A DNA stretch of 64,000 bases from Paenibacillus sp. FJAT-29882 (GCF_001510645.1 NZ_LMVB01000001.1:2304981-2368980), one strand, 5' to 3'. Shown: positions 7,763 to 18,990, counted from the stretch's first letter. Notes: a model not told the origin generated them from the letters alone. Made by a program: numbers and translations.

Positions 7763-8644
7763 TTAATACCTCGGCTTTCTATCTTTTATTTCCTCTAATA
7801 TTTGAAGATAATGTTTATGGCGGTAGCTAGGGATTTCACCTTGAGCTACCCCTTCTTTTACTGCACATTTAGGTTCTTTGTCATGCAAACAACCTCGGAA
7901 CTTACATCTTTCACCTGCTTGATAGATTTCTGGAAAACAATAAGCTAAACGGTCTACTTCAATGTCCATAAATTCTAGTGAACTAAAACCAGGTGTATCA
8001 GCAACGAGACCTGAACCTACATGAATAAGCTCTACATGACGTGTAGTATGCTTCCCTCGTCCTAAATGGCTGGATATATCATTTGTCTCTAACGATAATT
8101 CTGGATTGATTGTATTTAGCAAGGAAGACTTCCCTACACCGGATTGACCAGCAAAGACGCTTGTTTTTCCTGATAAATGCGGCAGTAGCGCTTCAATCCC
8201 ATCGCTTGTAATACTCGAAGTTTTAATAACGGTGTAGCCAATCTCTTGATAATCTCTCATGTATTGATCCAAGCTTGCTTTTTTAGCTTCCACTACAAGA
8301 TCAATCTTGCTAATAATAATGATTGGCTCAATTTCATTATCCTCGATAGCCACTAGAAAACGGTCTAGCAAGGTTGTACTAAAATCTGGCTCCACTGCAG
8401 AGAAAACAAGAATCGCCTGATCTATATTGGCAATTGGAGGTCTGACTAGTTCATTCTTGCGTTCTTTAATTTCTAAGACATATCCATCAGTAGGATTCTC
8501 AGCTTGGTACACGACTGAATCACCAACTAACGGGGTGATTTTATTTTTCCGAAAAACCCCTCGACCACGGCACTGAATGACTTCCTCCCCATCCAACACA
8601 TAGTAAAAACCGCTCAGTGCTTTAATGATCTTTCCTTCTGGCAT
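7763..8644 (-). CDS. rsgA: Small-ribosomal-subunit assembly GTPase RsgA (CpgA, YloQ)
   Basis: A circularly permuted GTPase that checks late maturation of the 30S subunit. The 293 residues show an N-terminal OB fold, then G4 (IISKIDLV) before G1 (GQSGVGKSSLLN) and G3 (DTPGFS), which is the permuted order. The C-terminal zinc knuckle has C-x-C/H ligands in CKFRGCLHDKEPKC. The ATG follows AAGGAGTGAG. It lies directly after prkC, and in B. subtilis the encoded GTPase is a PrkC phosphorylation target, so the grouping is meaningful. Confidence 0.96.
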   Translation of the reverse strand: MPEGKIIKALSGFYYVLDGEEVIQCRGRGVFRKNKITPLVGDSVVYQAENPTDGYVLEIKERKNELVRPPIANIDQAILVFSAVEPDFSTTLLDRFLVAIEDNEIEPIIIISKIDLVVEAKKASLDQYMRDYQEIGYTVIKTSSITSDGIEALLPHLSGKTSVFAGQSGVGKSSLLNTINPELSLETNDISSHLGRGKHTTRHVELIHVGSGLVADTPGFSSLEFMDIEVDRLAYCFPEIYQAGERCKFRGCLHDKEPKCAVKEGVAQGEIPSYRHKHYLQILEEIKDRKPRY

Positions 8645-8667
8645 AGACTCACTCCTTAGATGTTTGA

Positions 8668-10665
8668 TTACTCTTTCGGATATTCCACTTTTTCATCCAA
8701 AATCACTTGACCGTCTCTGACGACTTTATATCCGGCTTTTTTATTATGCTGAACTGTGAATTCTAATGTTCGATACGCCTCAGAAGTTATAAAGAATGGT
8801 GGTTCATACGTTTCTGTCATACTATGATTCATATCTTCAATGAAAATCTGAATTTCCTGCGGTTTTCCTTCTTCTTCCGATTCATACGGTATTGTAATGT
8901 TTACATTCACTTGTTTGGGAGGAATTTCTTCCTTTCCTTTCGATAGTACAACATTGACTTGGCTTCCTTTTTTTATTTTCGTAAAAGGGGCCGGTTCTTG
9001 AGAAATGACAAGACCTTCACCAATTGTATCACTATATTCTTCTCTTACTACATTAATCGTAATTTCTGCATCATTCTGGTAGTCATCCAGCCCTGTTTGA
9101 TTGAATTCTTTAAGATTTTTTAAAGGCAAATAATCAGGTCCTTTACTTACCGTCAATTCAAGCACAGTATCAGACGGTATTAGCTCCAATTCGGATGCTG
9201 GACTTTGTGAGACAATCGTACCTGGTTCACTTTCATCAAAAACTTGGGTGATGATTATATCCTTAAAACGGCCAGCTATCAGCGATTGAATATCATCATA
9301 GATCCTGTTTGTATAGTCGGCAATAACCATCTTCTTTTTGCCGCTGCTTACAAACATTTTAATTTCTCTTCCTTCTTTTACAATCTGTCCTTCTTGTGGA
9401 TCGATACGAATGACATCTCCTTCAGGTACTACTTCGTCGTCTAACAGTATCGGATTCGTTACAACAAGGCCTTGTTCTTCAAGAATCGCAATCGCATCAT
9501 CTGCTTTTTCTCCACTTACATCTTGGATTGTGACATCTTTCGGTCCCATAATATATGGATAAGCATATATCGCTCCAGCTGTTACAGCCAGCAATAAAAA
9601 GAAAGTAAATAATAAGATCAGCGGCCATTTTTTTCGTTTCTGTTTATTTTGCTTAACCTTTTTAGTTTTTTTGTTCCCTTTTTGTGGTTCATCTAGTTCT
9701 TCTTCTGGATAAACCACCGTATTTTTCTCCGGTCCACGAATAATCGTTTCATCTATCCCAGTCATATTGTCACTTGTAATAATTGGAATTACCTTTGTCG
9801 CGTCCATATCCTCAGGGATCACAAACGGAGTTTCATTCGTGCGTTCGGGATTCAGTGCAGACCTTATATCATCTTCCATTTCATCTACAGTTTCATAGCG
9901 ATAATAAGAGTCCTTGGCAGTCGCCTTAAGAATAATATTTTCGACACTTTGCGGGATAGAAGGATTCCAACGTTTCGGAGAAGGTGTTTCTGATTGAAGA
10001 TGTTTCAGAGCAATTGAAACAGCCGATTCCCCCGAAAACGGCAGTCTTCCTGTCAATAGTTCAAACATGACAATGCCAAGCGAATAAATATCCGATTTAT
10101 TATTTGCCATGCCTCCTCTTGCCTGTTCTGGTGACAGATAATGAACGGAGCCAAGTACAGCATTCGTTTGCGTAATATTGGTCGCGCTTAATGCAAGGGC
10201 AATACCGAAATCAGTAATCTTCACATTCCCATGATCATCAATCAGGATATTTTGTGGCTTAATATCTCGATGAATGATTCCGTTATGGTGGGCTTGAGAG
10301 AGAGCAGACGTAATTTGTTTAAGAATGTCCAGTGCTTTTTCAATCGGGACCGGATAAAACTTTTGTATGTATTGTTTAAGGGTTAAGCCCCTTACATATT
10401 CCATAACAATATAATAAATATCACCATCTTCTCCAACGTCATAAATGCTGACGATGTTCGGGTGAGTAAGACTTGTTGCAGATTGGGCCTCACGATTGAA
10501 ACGCTTGATAAATTCTTCATCATTATTGAAATCCATGCGGAGAATCTTAAGCGCTACTTCGCGTTCAAGAATCATATCCTGAGCCAAATATACATTGGCC
10601 ATCCCACCACCGCCGACCATTTCCAATAACTTATAACGGCCGTTAATTCTTTTACCAATTAACAT
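8668..10665 (-). CDS. prkC: Membrane serine/threonine protein kinase PrkC with PASTA repeats
   Basis: Senses muropeptides through its extracellular PASTA domains and phosphorylates cytosolic targets; in B. subtilis it triggers germination and regulates growth. The product has 665 residues from the chosen start. The kinase domain (about 1-270) has GGGGMANVYLA, the lysine VALKIL (K40), HRDIKPQN and DFG. A single membrane segment follows a lysine-rich stretch near 345-365, then three PASTA-type repeats and a C-terminal extension. I chose ATG 10665, preceded by AGGTGAG, over the GTG three codons earlier. The prpC stop lies in this ribosome binding site, so the pair is coupled. Confidence 0.95.
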   Translation of the reverse strand: MLIGKRINGRYKLLEMVGGGGMANVYLAQDMILEREVALKILRMDFNNDEEFIKRFNREAQSATSLTHPNIVSIYDVGEDGDIYYIVMEYVRGLTLKQYIQKFYPVPIEKALDILKQITSALSQAHHNGIIHRDIKPQNILIDDHGNVKITDFGIALALSATNITQTNAVLGSVHYLSPEQARGGMANNKSDIYSLGIVMFELLTGRLPFSGESAVSIALKHLQSETPSPKRWNPSIPQSVENIILKATAKDSYYRYETVDEMEDDIRSALNPERTNETPFVIPEDMDATKVIPIITSDNMTGIDETIIRGPEKNTVVYPEEELDEPQKGNKKTKKVKQNKQKRKKWPLILLFTFFLLLAVTAGAIYAYPYIMGPKDVTIQDVSGEKADDAIAILEEQGLVVTNPILLDDEVVPEGDVIRIDPQEGQIVKEGREIKMFVSSGKKKMVIADYTNRIYDDIQSLIAGRFKDIIITQVFDESEPGTIVSQSPASELELIPSDTVLELTVSKGPDYLPLKNLKEFNQTGLDDYQNDAEITINVVREEYSDTIGEGLVISQEPAPFTKIKKGSQVNVVLSKGKEEIPPKQVNVNITIPYESEEEGKPQEIQIFIEDMNHSMTETYEPPFFITSEAYRTLEFTVQHNKKAGYKVVRDGQVILDEKVEYPKE

Positions 10666-10670
10666 AAGGC

Positions 10671-11423
10671 TCACCTACTCTCACTATTATCAAAAAATCG
10701 AAGTAGGGCAAGGGTGATATTATCTTCTCCGCCATATTCATTCGCCATTGTAATGAAAGAATTGGCTTTTTTATCTAAATCATCTTGATTCGTAATGATG
10801 GTGATCATTTCTTGTTCACTAATTTTATTCGATAAGCCATCAGAGCACAGTAAAAGTACATCGGCTTCTTCACATATAATCGTGAAAATGTCCATCTCAA
10901 CATTGATTTCAGTTCCTAGAGCACGAAGTAAGACATTTTTACGAGGATGATTCTCAGCATCTTCCTTTGAAATTTGACCGCTTCGTACGAGCTCATTTAC
11001 TAAAGAATGGTCTTCAGTCACTTGTTTAAAACCTGATTCATTGTACAAATAACAGCGGCTGTCGCCAATATTAGCAATCGTTGAGAATTTATTCGTGCAA
11101 ATGGCAGCTACAATTGTAGTACCCATTCCCTGACATTCTGAATTTTCCTCAGAATATATGAACAAAAGACGATTGATTTCCTTTATTTCCCGCTGAAGCC
11201 ATGATTCCGCTTCATTTGGTGAAAACATCGGACCTGATTCTTCTTCCCAACGTTTTTGCAAAAATTCAACGGTCATTTGACTTGCTACATCACCAGCACG
11301 GTGCCCGCCCATGCCATCGGCTACAATGGCAAGGCGAACTCCATGGGGATTAAGAAAGATTCCGCCATTATCTTCATTATGTTGGCGGACTTTCCCCTGA
11401 TTTGTTAAAAAGATGTCATTCAT
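10671..11423 (-). CDS. prpC: PP2C-type protein serine/threonine phosphatase PrpC
   Basis: Removes phosphate from PrkC and its substrates. The 250-residue cytosolic product has the PPM family metal-binding motifs: RQHNEDNGG (about 13-21), VADGMGGHRAGDVAS (about 36-50), IGDSRCYL, SDGLSN and the final GGEDNITL. Length is normal for bacterial PP2C enzymes. It sits between rlmN (9 bases) and prkC (overlapping its translation signals), the standard kinase-phosphatase pair. Confidence 0.96.
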   Translation of the reverse strand: MNDIFLTNQGKVRQHNEDNGGIFLNPHGVRLAIVADGMGGHRAGDVASQMTVEFLQKRWEEESGPMFSPNEAESWLQREIKEINRLLFIYSEENSECQGMGTTIVAAICTNKFSTIANIGDSRCYLYNESGFKQVTEDHSLVNELVRSGQISKEDAENHPRKNVLLRALGTEINVEMDIFTIICEEADVLLLCSDGLSNKISEQEMITIITNQDDLDKKANSFITMANEYGGEDNITLALLRFFDNSESR

Positions 11424-11432
11424 CAGATTCTG

Positions 11433-12527
11433 TCACCTCGTCTCTTCTTTGCGCTCCTTAGCACGAAGCTGGCCGCAAGCTGCATCGATATCATGACCCT
11501 GTTCTCTACGAATCGTGACATTGACGCCTCGTTTCTTTAACGTTTTTTCGAATTCAAAAATCTGCTCACGAGGTGTTCTAACATAGTTGCGTTCTGGCAC
11601 ATAGTTTACTGGAATCAAGTTTACATGGCACTTTATTCCTTTAATTAAATCTGCCAATTCTTCAGCATGCTCAACTTGGTCGTTTTCACCGCCGAATAAG
11701 CCGTATTCAAAACTAACCCTTCTGCCCGTTTTTTCGGTATAGTATTTGATCGCTTCAATAAGATCCGGTAATTTATAAGCACGGTTGATTGGCATTAATT
11801 TACTTCTCAGCTCGGAATTTGGCGCATGTAAGGATAAAGCAAAATTAATTTGCAATTCTTCATCAGCAAATTTATAGATTTTTGGAATAATCCCACTTGT
11901 TGAAACTGTAATATGGCGAGCCCCGATGTTCAATCCTCTTTCATGATTGATATTTTTCAAAAAGCTCATCATTTCATCATAGTTATCAAATGGTTCGCCG
12001 ATTCCCATAATAACAACTGAACTTACTCGTTGATCCATTTCATCAAGGGCTTGCTGTACTTTTACGACTTGAGCAACAATTTCTCCTGCTTCTAAATTTC
12101 TTTTTAAGCCACCAAGTGTAGAGGCACAGAACGTACAGCCGATACGGCAACCAACTTGAGTTGTTACACAAACAGAATTCCCATATTCATGACGCATAAG
12201 CACGGTTTCAATCGAGTAACCGTCATGCAATTCAAATAAGAATTTCATCGTATTTCCGTCAATGGAAGTTTGTTGAACAAGCGTCTTCAACGTTGTAATC
12301 GTAAAGCTAGCATCGAGTTTTCCACGTAGTTCTTTTGATAAATTAGACATATCTTCAAAGCTTGTTATGCGCTTTTTATACAACCATTCAAAAAGTTGTT
12401 CCGCACGGAAAGCTTTTTCCCCATTTTCTGTTAACCATTGTTTTAATTCGTTAAGCTCCAATGAATAAATAGATGGCTTTTCTGGTTTCGTTACTGTTTT
12501 TCTTCTTGTTGTTACCGTTTCTGCCAT
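11433..12527 (-). CDS. rlmN: Dual-specificity 23S rRNA/tRNA methyltransferase RlmN (radical SAM)
   Basis: Makes 2-methyladenosine at A2503 of 23S rRNA and at A37 of some tRNAs. The 364-residue product contains the radical SAM cluster motif [11 protein letters not shown] (about 127-137), the GIGEPFDN motif and the two cysteines used in the ping-pong mechanism: the C-terminal one lies in [10 protein letters not shown] and the other in the cluster region's enzyme family. The ATG overlaps the rsmB stop as TAATG, so translation is coupled. Length and position match B. subtilis. Confidence 0.96.
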   Translation of the reverse strand: MAETVTTRRKTVTKPEKPSIYSLELNELKQWLTENGEKAFRAEQLFEWLYKKRITSFEDMSNLSKELRGKLDASFTITTLKTLVQQTSIDGNTMKFLFELHDGYSIETVLMRHEYGNSVCVTTQVGCRIGCTFCASTLGGLKRNLEAGEIVAQVVKVQQALDEMDQRVSSVVIMGIGEPFDNYDEMMSFLKNINHERGLNIGARHITVSTSGIIPKIYKFADEELQINFALSLHAPNSELRSKLMPINRAYKLPDLIEAIKYYTEKTGRRVSFEYGLFGGENDQVEHAEELADLIKGIKCHVNLIPVNYVPERNYVRTPREQIFEFEKTLKKRGVNVTIRREQGHDIDAACGQLRAKERKEETR

Positions 12528-13876
12528 TACAGCACCTTCTTTCTAAAACTAGCAATGAAAAATCCATCACTGCCGAAATCCTGTGGAAATACTTGCAATT
12601 TATAATCGTTGACGAGCGGCTGCACGCTTTCTGGCATTCTGTCTTTTAACGTCAAATCTCGCTCAAAGTCCGGATGTTTTTCCAAAAAATGATTAGCTAC
12701 AGTATCATTCTCTTCTTGATCGACTGTACATGTACTATAAATGAGATTGCCGCCCTTCTTCACAAGCGGTGCAGCTGCTTCTAAAAGTTGATTTTGGATA
12801 CTAGAAAGTTTTATTATATCATCTTTTGTTTTCGTATACTTCACATCCGGTTTTCGGCGCATTACACCTAAACCAGAACAAGGAGCATCTACTAGAACTT
12901 TGTCAAAACCTTCTTTATTAAATAATTCTTGAACTTTTCTACTATCAGATACTTCAGTTTTAATATTTCTTAATCCTAACCGCTGGGCTTGATCTTTAAT
13001 TAGTTTGACTTTGTGCTCATGAAGATCAAGCGCCACTACTTGCCCGGTAGTCAACCTTTCTGCAATATGTGTCGATTTTCCACCTGGAGCTGCACAACAA
13101 TCGAGAACGATATCATTTCCAGTGGCATCCAATGCATGAGCAACGAGCATAGAACTTTCATCTTGAATAGAGAGAAAGCCCATTTTATAGCTTTCTGAAT
13201 GTGCAAGATTCCCTTTTAAGCAATAAATTGCTTCATCAAGAATCGGGCTTTTTTCTACATCATAGCCTTCTTCGGTCAGCGTACTAACCAATTCACTTCT
13301 AGAGATTTTCTTAACATTCACCCTTGCTGATTGTACAGGAGCCGTTAAATTTGTTTCACACATATCAGCTGTTTTTTCAAATCCGAATTGTTCAATCCAT
13401 CTCTTTACAAGCCAGGTCGGATGACTCGTTTCAATGGCAAGTCGCTCGGCGTTATCTTCAATATCTTCTAGTGACCGGAGACCTTTTCTCTGTACATTCC
13501 GTAGAATCCCATTCACCATAGATGTAATGCCTTTATGTCCCCGTTTTTTTGCAATTTCAACCGCTTCATAAATAATCGCATGATCGGGTACCTTATCAAG
13601 ATAAACCATTTGATAAACCGATAAACGTAGCAAGTTGATTACCCAGGAAAGCGTCTTTTTTTCATTTTTGATAAAAGGCTGCAAATAGTAATCGAGCGTC
13701 ATTTTCCTTTGAATCGTTCCGTATGTGATTTCTGTGAGCAAACCGCTGTCAGCCGATGATAATTGATGTTTGTTAATCATTGAGTTTAGTAGCAGGTTGC
13801 TATATGCTTGATTCTTTTCAACGGATTCGAGGACATCAAGCGCAATATCCCTTACACCCTTTTTCGTTTGTTTCAT
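12527..13876 (-). CDS. rsmB: 16S rRNA (cytosine-967-C5)-methyltransferase RsmB
   Basis: SAM-dependent m5C methyltransferase of 16S rRNA. The N-terminal NusB-like RNA-binding domain covers about 1-140. The methyltransferase domain has the SAM motif [16 protein letters not shown] and the two catalytic cysteine sites DAPCSGLG and [14 protein letters not shown] 13876 is preferred to a TTG four codons upstream because GGAG is correctly spaced before it; this leaves one base after the fmt stop (TGA-A-ATG). The product is then 449 residues. Part of the def-fmt-rsmB-rlmN translation group. Confidence 0.95.
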   Translation of the reverse strand: MKQTKKGVRDIALDVLESVEKNQAYSNLLLNSMINKHQLSSADSGLLTEITYGTIQRKMTLDYYLQPFIKNEKKTLSWVINLLRLSVYQMVYLDKVPDHAIIYEAVEIAKKRGHKGITSMVNGILRNVQRKGLRSLEDIEDNAERLAIETSHPTWLVKRWIEQFGFEKTADMCETNLTAPVQSARVNVKKISRSELVSTLTEEGYDVEKSPILDEAIYCLKGNLAHSESYKMGFLSIQDESSMLVAHALDATGNDIVLDCCAAPGGKSTHIAERLTTGQVVALDLHEHKVKLIKDQAQRLGLRNIKTEVSDSRKVQELFNKEGFDKVLVDAPCSGLGVMRRKPDVKYTKTKDDIIKLSSIQNQLLEAAAPLVKKGGNLIYSTCTVDQEENDTVANHFLEKHPDFERDLTLKDRMPESVQPLVNDYKLQVFPQDFGSDGFFIASFRKKVL

Positions 13877-13877
13877 T

Positions 13878-14825
13878 TCATTCTCCAATCTTTAAGCCCA
13901 CTTTAATAAATGAGCCCGCTCCGCGTAAATAATCTTTCGCCAACATTTTTTTCTTGCCTGCAGGCTGAAGCTCAAGAATTAAAACAGCCGTCGTGTTTCC
14001 GGTACCAACAACAAATCCTTCTTCAAGAACATCTATCACAACACCTGGCTGTACAGGGGACGAGAGCTGTATTTTTTTTGTAGTCCATACTTTGAGTGTT
14101 TCACCCTTTAATAGTGTATAAGCAACTGGCCAAGGATTTAATCCGCGAACATGATTATATATGTCTTCACCGCTTTTGTCCCAGTCAATCTTTTCCTGTT
14201 CTCGTTTAATATTAGGGGCAAATGTTGCTTTGGCATCAATTTGCTTAACAGGCGTGATTTCTCGATTGAAAAGCTTAGGTATCGTTTCAGCAAGCAAATC
14301 AGATCCAATTTGGCTTAATTTTTCGTGTAGTGTACCAACATTATCTTCTTCTTCGATCTTAACTTCTGCTTGTGTCAAGATATCTCCGGCATCTAGTTTC
14401 TCTGCCATGTACATAATGGTAATTCCCGTTTTTTCTTTTCCTTGTAAAATGGAATAATGGATAGGTGCCCCACCTCGCAGTTCTGGTAAAAGCGAAGCAT
14501 GTACATTAATACAGCCATATTCTGGAGCTTCTAACAACTTATTCGGAAGAATTTGACCAAAGGCAGCTGTAATAATTAAATCCGGTTTTAAGGCAAGGAT
14601 TTCTTCTAATTCCGCTTCATTGCGGATTTTTTCAGGCTGATATACAGGGATTCCTTGTTTCACTGCTTCGATCTTTACAGGTGGAGGAGTCAGTATTCTT
14701 TTTCGTCCCACTGGCCGGTCTGGCTGTGTAACGACAGCAATTACATTATAGCCTTCTTTAATTACGCGTTGCAGCACAGGAACGGAAAAGTCTGGTGTTC
14801 CCATAAAAACAATTTTTTTCGTCAT
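13878..14825 (-). CDS. fmt: Methionyl-tRNA formyltransferase
   Basis: Formylates the initiator Met-tRNA. The 315-residue product has the formyltransferase domain (about 1-200) with [11 protein letters not shown], the folate-binding and catalytic segment [19 protein letters not shown] (containing the conserved N, H and later D residues), and a C-terminal OB domain (about 205-310). The ATG overlaps the def stop as TAATG. Pairing with def is meaningful, since Def removes the formyl group that Fmt adds. Confidence 0.97.
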   Translation of the reverse strand: MTKKIVFMGTPDFSVPVLQRVIKEGYNVIAVVTQPDRPVGRKRILTPPPVKIEAVKQGIPVYQPEKIRNEAELEEILALKPDLIITAAFGQILPNKLLEAPEYGCINVHASLLPELRGGAPIHYSILQGKEKTGITIMYMAEKLDAGDILTQAEVKIEEEDNVGTLHEKLSQIGSDLLAETIPKLFNREITPVKQIDAKATFAPNIKREQEKIDWDKSGEDIYNHVRGLNPWPVAYTLLKGETLKVWTTKKIQLSSPVQPGVVIDVLEEGFVVGTGNTTAVLILELQPAGKKKMLAKDYLRGAGSFIKVGLKIGE

Positions 14826-15307
14826 TATGCTTCCTCCTCTTCCAATTCCTCTTCTGTTAGATATCGACTAACTTTAGTTGTAAAAAGCACGCCATGTAAA
14901 TGGTCGATTTCATGTAGGATTGCACGAGCAAGAAAGTCTTCAGCTTCTAATTCGTAAAAACCACCTTTACGATTTTGGGCTCTGATCTTCACTTTATATG
15001 GACGTTCAACTTCTCCGTATAAATCTGGAAAACTTAAACACCCTTCAGGACCGACCTGTTTTCCGTCGGTCTCTAAAACAACCGGATTAATCATTTCAAT
15101 TGTTCCATGATGATCATCGATATCAACAACGGCAATTTGTTTCTTTAAACCAATTTGCGGAGCCGCTAGTCCTACCCCATCCGCTTCGATCATCGTATCA
15201 TACATGTTTGTTAACAGCTTAGCCAACTTTTTATCAAAATCTGTTACTTTTTCACATTCTTTTTCTAAAATTTCATTTGGATACAAAACAATCGGTAAAA
15301 TAGCCAA
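14825..15307 (-). CDS. def: Peptide deformylase
   Basis: Removes the formyl group from new polypeptides. The 160-residue enzyme has all three motifs: [10 protein letters not shown] (about 44-53), EGCLSFP (about 88-94, metal cysteine) and HEIDHLHG (about 131-138, metal histidines and catalytic glutamate). It is the short, type 1-like form; Bacillus also often has a second def gene. The start is TTG at 15307 with AGGAGG about 11 bases upstream; no better ATG is close. Confidence 0.96.
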   Translation of the reverse strand: MAILPIVLYPNEILEKECEKVTDFDKKLAKLLTNMYDTMIEADGVGLAAPQIGLKKQIAVVDIDDHHGTIEMINPVVLETDGKQVGPEGCLSFPDLYGEVERPYKVKIRAQNRKGGFYELEAEDFLARAILHEIDHLHGVLFTTKVSRYLTEEELEEEEA

Positions 15308-15345
15308 AACTTGTAATTCCTCCTATAAAAAAACACGGTTGATTT

Positions 15346-17757
15346 TTACATCATCATTTGAGGATTTAAATCAATCGATATTTGTAAATGTTGTTGTGCG
15401 AGTTCCTGCTGATAATGGTCATTAATTGTTTTAAAGCATTGATGAAGGTTTGGTTCCCGTTTGTATTTTATCAGACATTGGTAGCGATATCTATTGTTAA
15501 TCCGACTAATTGGTGATGCTGATGGTCCGAGAATCATTGCACCTGGGCTTAATCCATTTCTCATGAAACCTGAAATCTTTTCAGTAACTGAAACAGCGGT
15601 CATTAAGTCTTCATGAGAAACCGTAACGAGGGCGATATAATAATAAGGCGGATAATGATTGCTCCTTCTTATCATCATCTCTCTTTGATAAAAGGTGTTA
15701 TAATCCTGCTGTCCTGATAACTCAATACTGTAATGCTCCGGTGAATACGTTTGAATGACAACTTCTCCTGTCAATTCATGACGGCCTGCTCGCCCTGACA
15801 CTTGGGTTAACAATTGAAAGGTCTTTTCTGAGGAACGAAAATCCGGCAGATGTAGCATCGTATCTGCTGACAAAACACCGACTAAGGTGATATTCGGAAA
15901 ATCTAGTCCTTTTGCAATCATTTGTGTACCAAGAAGGATATCTGCCTTCCCTTCCCCAAATGCTTGAAGCAGACGCTCATGTGACCCTTTCCTGGTAGTT
16001 GTATCTACATCCATTCGAATCACTCTAGCTTCCGGCAATATTTTCGTCAATTCCTCTTCAACTTTCTGGGTACCTGTACCAAAGAAACGAATATGCTCAC
16101 TTCCACATTCTGGACATTCAGCTAACATCGCTTCCTCATGCCCGCAATAATGGCATTTTAACGAATGATTCGATCGATGATATGTAAGTGAAATTTCACA
16201 GTTTGGACAATTTGATACATACCCACAACTTCTACACATCACGAAAGAAGAGTGTCCTCTTTTATTTAGCATTAAAACGGTTTGTTGTTTTTTTTCTAAG
16301 CGATCTTGAAGCTTCGTAAACAATAATTCAGAAAACATCGATCTGTTGCCGTTACGTAATTCTTCTCGCATATCAACAATTTCTACCGCAGGAAGTGCAT
16401 GGTCATTCATTCGCTTGCTTAAGGTAAGGAGCTTGTACACGTTTTTCTGCGCTCTTGCAAATGATTCAAGTGTCGGAGTCGCACTGCCAAGAATGACAGA
16501 ACAGTTATGTGATTTTGCTCGTTGTATCGCCACATCTCTTGCATGATATCGAACGGTTTCCTCTTGTTTATAACTGGATTCATGCTCTTCATCGATAATA
16601 ATAATTCCCAGATTTTCAAACGGAGCGAATACGGCAGAACGAGCACCGACCACGACTTTTACTTCTTTACGGTGAATCTTTCGCCATTCATCGTATTTCT
16701 CACCGATTGATAAGCCACTATGCATCACAGCAACTTGTTCACCAAATCGCTCTTTAAATCGTTTGACTGTTTGTGGAGTTAATGAAATTTCTGGAACGAG
16801 CATGATTGCCTCGCCGCCCTTTTTTATCACATCATCAATCGCTTGCAAATAAATTTCTGTCTTACCACTACCTGTAACGCCATACAGTAAAAAAACGTCA
16901 TGACAATCATTCTTAATCGATTCTTTAATAGGGGCAATCGCGATTGCTTGTTCATCGGTTAGCTCAAAGAACGGTTTCTTTTCAAATGTTCGATTTTCAT
17001 ACGGATCACGATATACTTCCTCATCTGTTTCCAATAAAATCCCTTTATCGATGAGTGACTTCACTGTACCATTAGATGCATGTGTGTTATCTAATAATTC
17101 TTTAAGCAAGACCTTCTTTGGTGTTGCAACGAAATAAGCCAAAATATCATGCTGTTTCTTTGCGCTTGTAGGAAGTGATTGCTTGGCCTTAATTAAATCT
17201 TCCATGTTTAGTGCAGGCACTATCATTCGCATCGTTTTTTTATTATTTCGGTTTTTTACATAATATAGAACTTCTAGATGACCTTTTTGGACCTCTTTTT
17301 GGAAAAGGGAGGCTTTATCACTGTCAATGACCTCCTTCCAGGAAAGAGCATCTTTATTCCCCATCATTTGTAAAATATCCGGATGAACCTGATTTCTTTT
17401 TTGTTCATTTACTTTAATAATTTTCTCGTATTTTGCTTTCATAGCTGACGGAAGCATCGCCTGAAGAGCAGAAATCTTATAGCATAGTGTCTCTTCTGTT
17501 AACCAATCTCCTAATGCTAAGAGCTCATCATTTAAAACAGGATCGATATCCATCGGTTCTTTAATAGACCGAAGTTTTTTCCATTCGCTTTTATCTTTCA
17601 AACCAGTCACAAACCCTTGAACCATTCTTGGACCAAACGGAATAATGACTCGCATACCAGGCTGGATAATATGAAGCCATTTATCTGGAATCGTATAATC
17701 GAATTCACGGTCGGTTTGTTTCGCAGGGACGTCAACAATGACTGTCGCAATGTTCAT
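15346..17757 (-). CDS. priA: Primosomal protein N', replication-restart helicase PriA
   Basis: Recognises stalled forks and reloads the replicative helicase. The 803-residue product has the N-terminal DNA-binding region, Walker A GVTGSGKTEIYL (about 295-306), the DEEH box, and two zinc-binding sites (CRSCGYVSNCPNC and CHYCGHEEAMLAECPEC) within the helicase lobes, as expected for PriA. Length is normal. The gap to coaBC is 6 bases, so it is co-transcribed. Confidence 0.97.
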   Translation of the reverse strand: MNIATVIVDVPAKQTDREFDYTIPDKWLHIIQPGMRVIIPFGPRMVQGFVTGLKDKSEWKKLRSIKEPMDIDPVLNDELLALGDWLTEETLCYKISALQAMLPSAMKAKYEKIIKVNEQKRNQVHPDILQMMGNKDALSWKEVIDSDKASLFQKEVQKGHLEVLYYVKNRNNKKTMRMIVPALNMEDLIKAKQSLPTSAKKQHDILAYFVATPKKVLLKELLDNTHASNGTVKSLIDKGILLETDEEVYRDPYENRTFEKKPFFELTDEQAIAIAPIKESIKNDCHDVFLLYGVTGSGKTEIYLQAIDDVIKKGGEAIMLVPEISLTPQTVKRFKERFGEQVAVMHSGLSIGEKYDEWRKIHRKEVKVVVGARSAVFAPFENLGIIIIDEEHESSYKQEETVRYHARDVAIQRAKSHNCSVILGSATPTLESFARAQKNVYKLLTLSKRMNDHALPAVEIVDMREELRNGNRSMFSELLFTKLQDRLEKKQQTVLMLNKRGHSSFVMCRSCGYVSNCPNCEISLTYHRSNHSLKCHYCGHEEAMLAECPECGSEHIRFFGTGTQKVEEELTKILPEARVIRMDVDTTTRKGSHERLLQAFGEGKADILLGTQMIAKGLDFPNITLVGVLSADTMLHLPDFRSSEKTFQLLTQVSGRAGRHELTGEVVIQTYSPEHYSIELSGQQDYNTFYQREMMIRRSNHYPPYYYIALVTVSHEDLMTAVSVTEKISGFMRNGLSPGAMILGPSASPISRINNRYRYQCLIKYKREPNLHQCFKTINDHYQQELAQQHLQISIDLNPQMMM

Positions 17758-17763
17758 GTATCA

Positions 17764-18972
17764 TCATTCCTTTTTCAACATCTCCACAACTTCCAGCAAG
17801 ACTGCTTTAGCGGTTTCAGTTTTACTCATCAAAGGAAGTTCAAGATTTGTACCGTCTTTCTTAAATAGAGTGACAATGTTTGTATCATGGCCAAACCCTG
17901 CTCCCTCGGTTGTTACATTATTAGCAACAATCATATCAGCGTTCTTTTTGTGCAATTTTCCTACCGCATACTCTTTTAGGTTGTCTGTTTCTGCCGCAAA
18001 ACCGACCAGTATTTGCGTTGTTTTTTTCTTACCAAGCTCTAGCAAAATATCTTTCGTTCGTTCTAGTTCAAGGGCACTTTCCCCTGGTTGTTTCTTCATT
18101 TTTTTCGAATGAGCGAATTTAGGTGTATAGTCACTAACGGCGGCTGATTTTATGACCACGTCCGCCCCTTCATACACTTTCATCACTTGGTCATACATTT
18201 CCGATGCAGTCTCAACCTGCACAGTTTCCGCTTTGGCAGGGGGCAATAATGAAACAGGTCCTGTGATCAATACAACCTCCGCACCTAAAGCAAGGGCTTG
18301 TTCAGCAAGAGCATAACCCATTTTGCCAGTAGATCGATTAGAAAGATAACGTACAGGGTCAATATGTTCCCTTGTAGGCCCTGCTGTTATGACGATCTTT
18401 TTCCCGCTCAAAGATAGTGCTTTCGTTTTGTTTGAAAAAAAGTCAGAAAGCTGTTCCACAATCGTTTCAGGTTCCTCTAAACGCCCTTTTCCTGTATAGC
18501 CACAGGCTAAGTACCCCTCAGAAGGCTCAATAAATAAATAACCAAAGCTTTTCAAAGTTGCCATGTTTTGCTGAACAGCTGGATGAGCATACATGTGAAC
18601 ATTCATCGCCGGAGCAACCCAAATAGGAGCAACGGTTGCGAGTAATGTCGTTGAAATCATATCATCAGCAATTCCATTTGCCATCTTTCCAATTATATTA
18701 GCTGTCGCTGGTGCAATTAAGATCACGTCCGCCCAATCAGCCAAATCAATATGGGCAATCACTGCTGAATTTTTTTCATCAAATGTATCTATATATACAT
18801 CATGCCTTGATAAGGCTTGGAACGTTAGCGGAGTCACAAATTTCCCCGCTGATTCACTCATCATCACCTTCACTTGTGCACCAGCCTGAGTTAGTTTACT
18901 CGTTAATGCAGCAGCCTTGAAAACCGCAATCCCACCAGTTACACAAAGAAGAATCTTTTTATTAGTAAGCAT
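17764..18972 (-). CDS. coaBC: Bifunctional phosphopantothenoylcysteine decarboxylase / synthetase CoaBC
   Basis: Carries out two steps of coenzyme A synthesis: joining cysteine to 4'-phosphopantothenate (CoaB, C-terminal) and decarboxylating the product (CoaC, N-terminal). The CoaC domain shows the FMN-binding GGIAVFKAAAL, the catalytic His in SHIDLADWAD-like sequence and PAMNVHMY; the CoaB domain begins ITAGPTREHIDPVR. I chose ATG 18972 (402 residues), which has GGGGGG seven bases upstream, over a GTG six codons earlier. It is probably the first gene of the long operon reaching to rpe. Confidence 0.95.
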   Translation of the reverse strand: MLTNKKILLCVTGGIAVFKAAALTSKLTQAGAQVKVMMSESAGKFVTPLTFQALSRHDVYIDTFDEKNSAVIAHIDLADWADVILIAPATANIIGKMANGIADDMISTTLLATVAPIWVAPAMNVHMYAHPAVQQNMATLKSFGYLFIEPSEGYLACGYTGKGRLEEPETIVEQLSDFFSNKTKALSLSGKKIVITAGPTREHIDPVRYLSNRSTGKMGYALAEQALALGAEVVLITGPVSLLPPAKAETVQVETASEMYDQVMKVYEGADVVIKSAAVSDYTPKFAHSKKMKKQPGESALELERTKDILLELGKKKTTQILVGFAAETDNLKEYAVGKLHKKNADMIVANNVTTEGAGFGHDTNIVTLFKKDGTNLELPLMSKTETAKAVLLEVVEMLKKE

Positions 18973-18990
18973 ACACTTTCCCCCCAACAC

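Noticed and set aside
14161-15425. Plus-strand frames opposite fmt and def
   Set aside because: They lie antisense to well-supported genes and have no translation signals.
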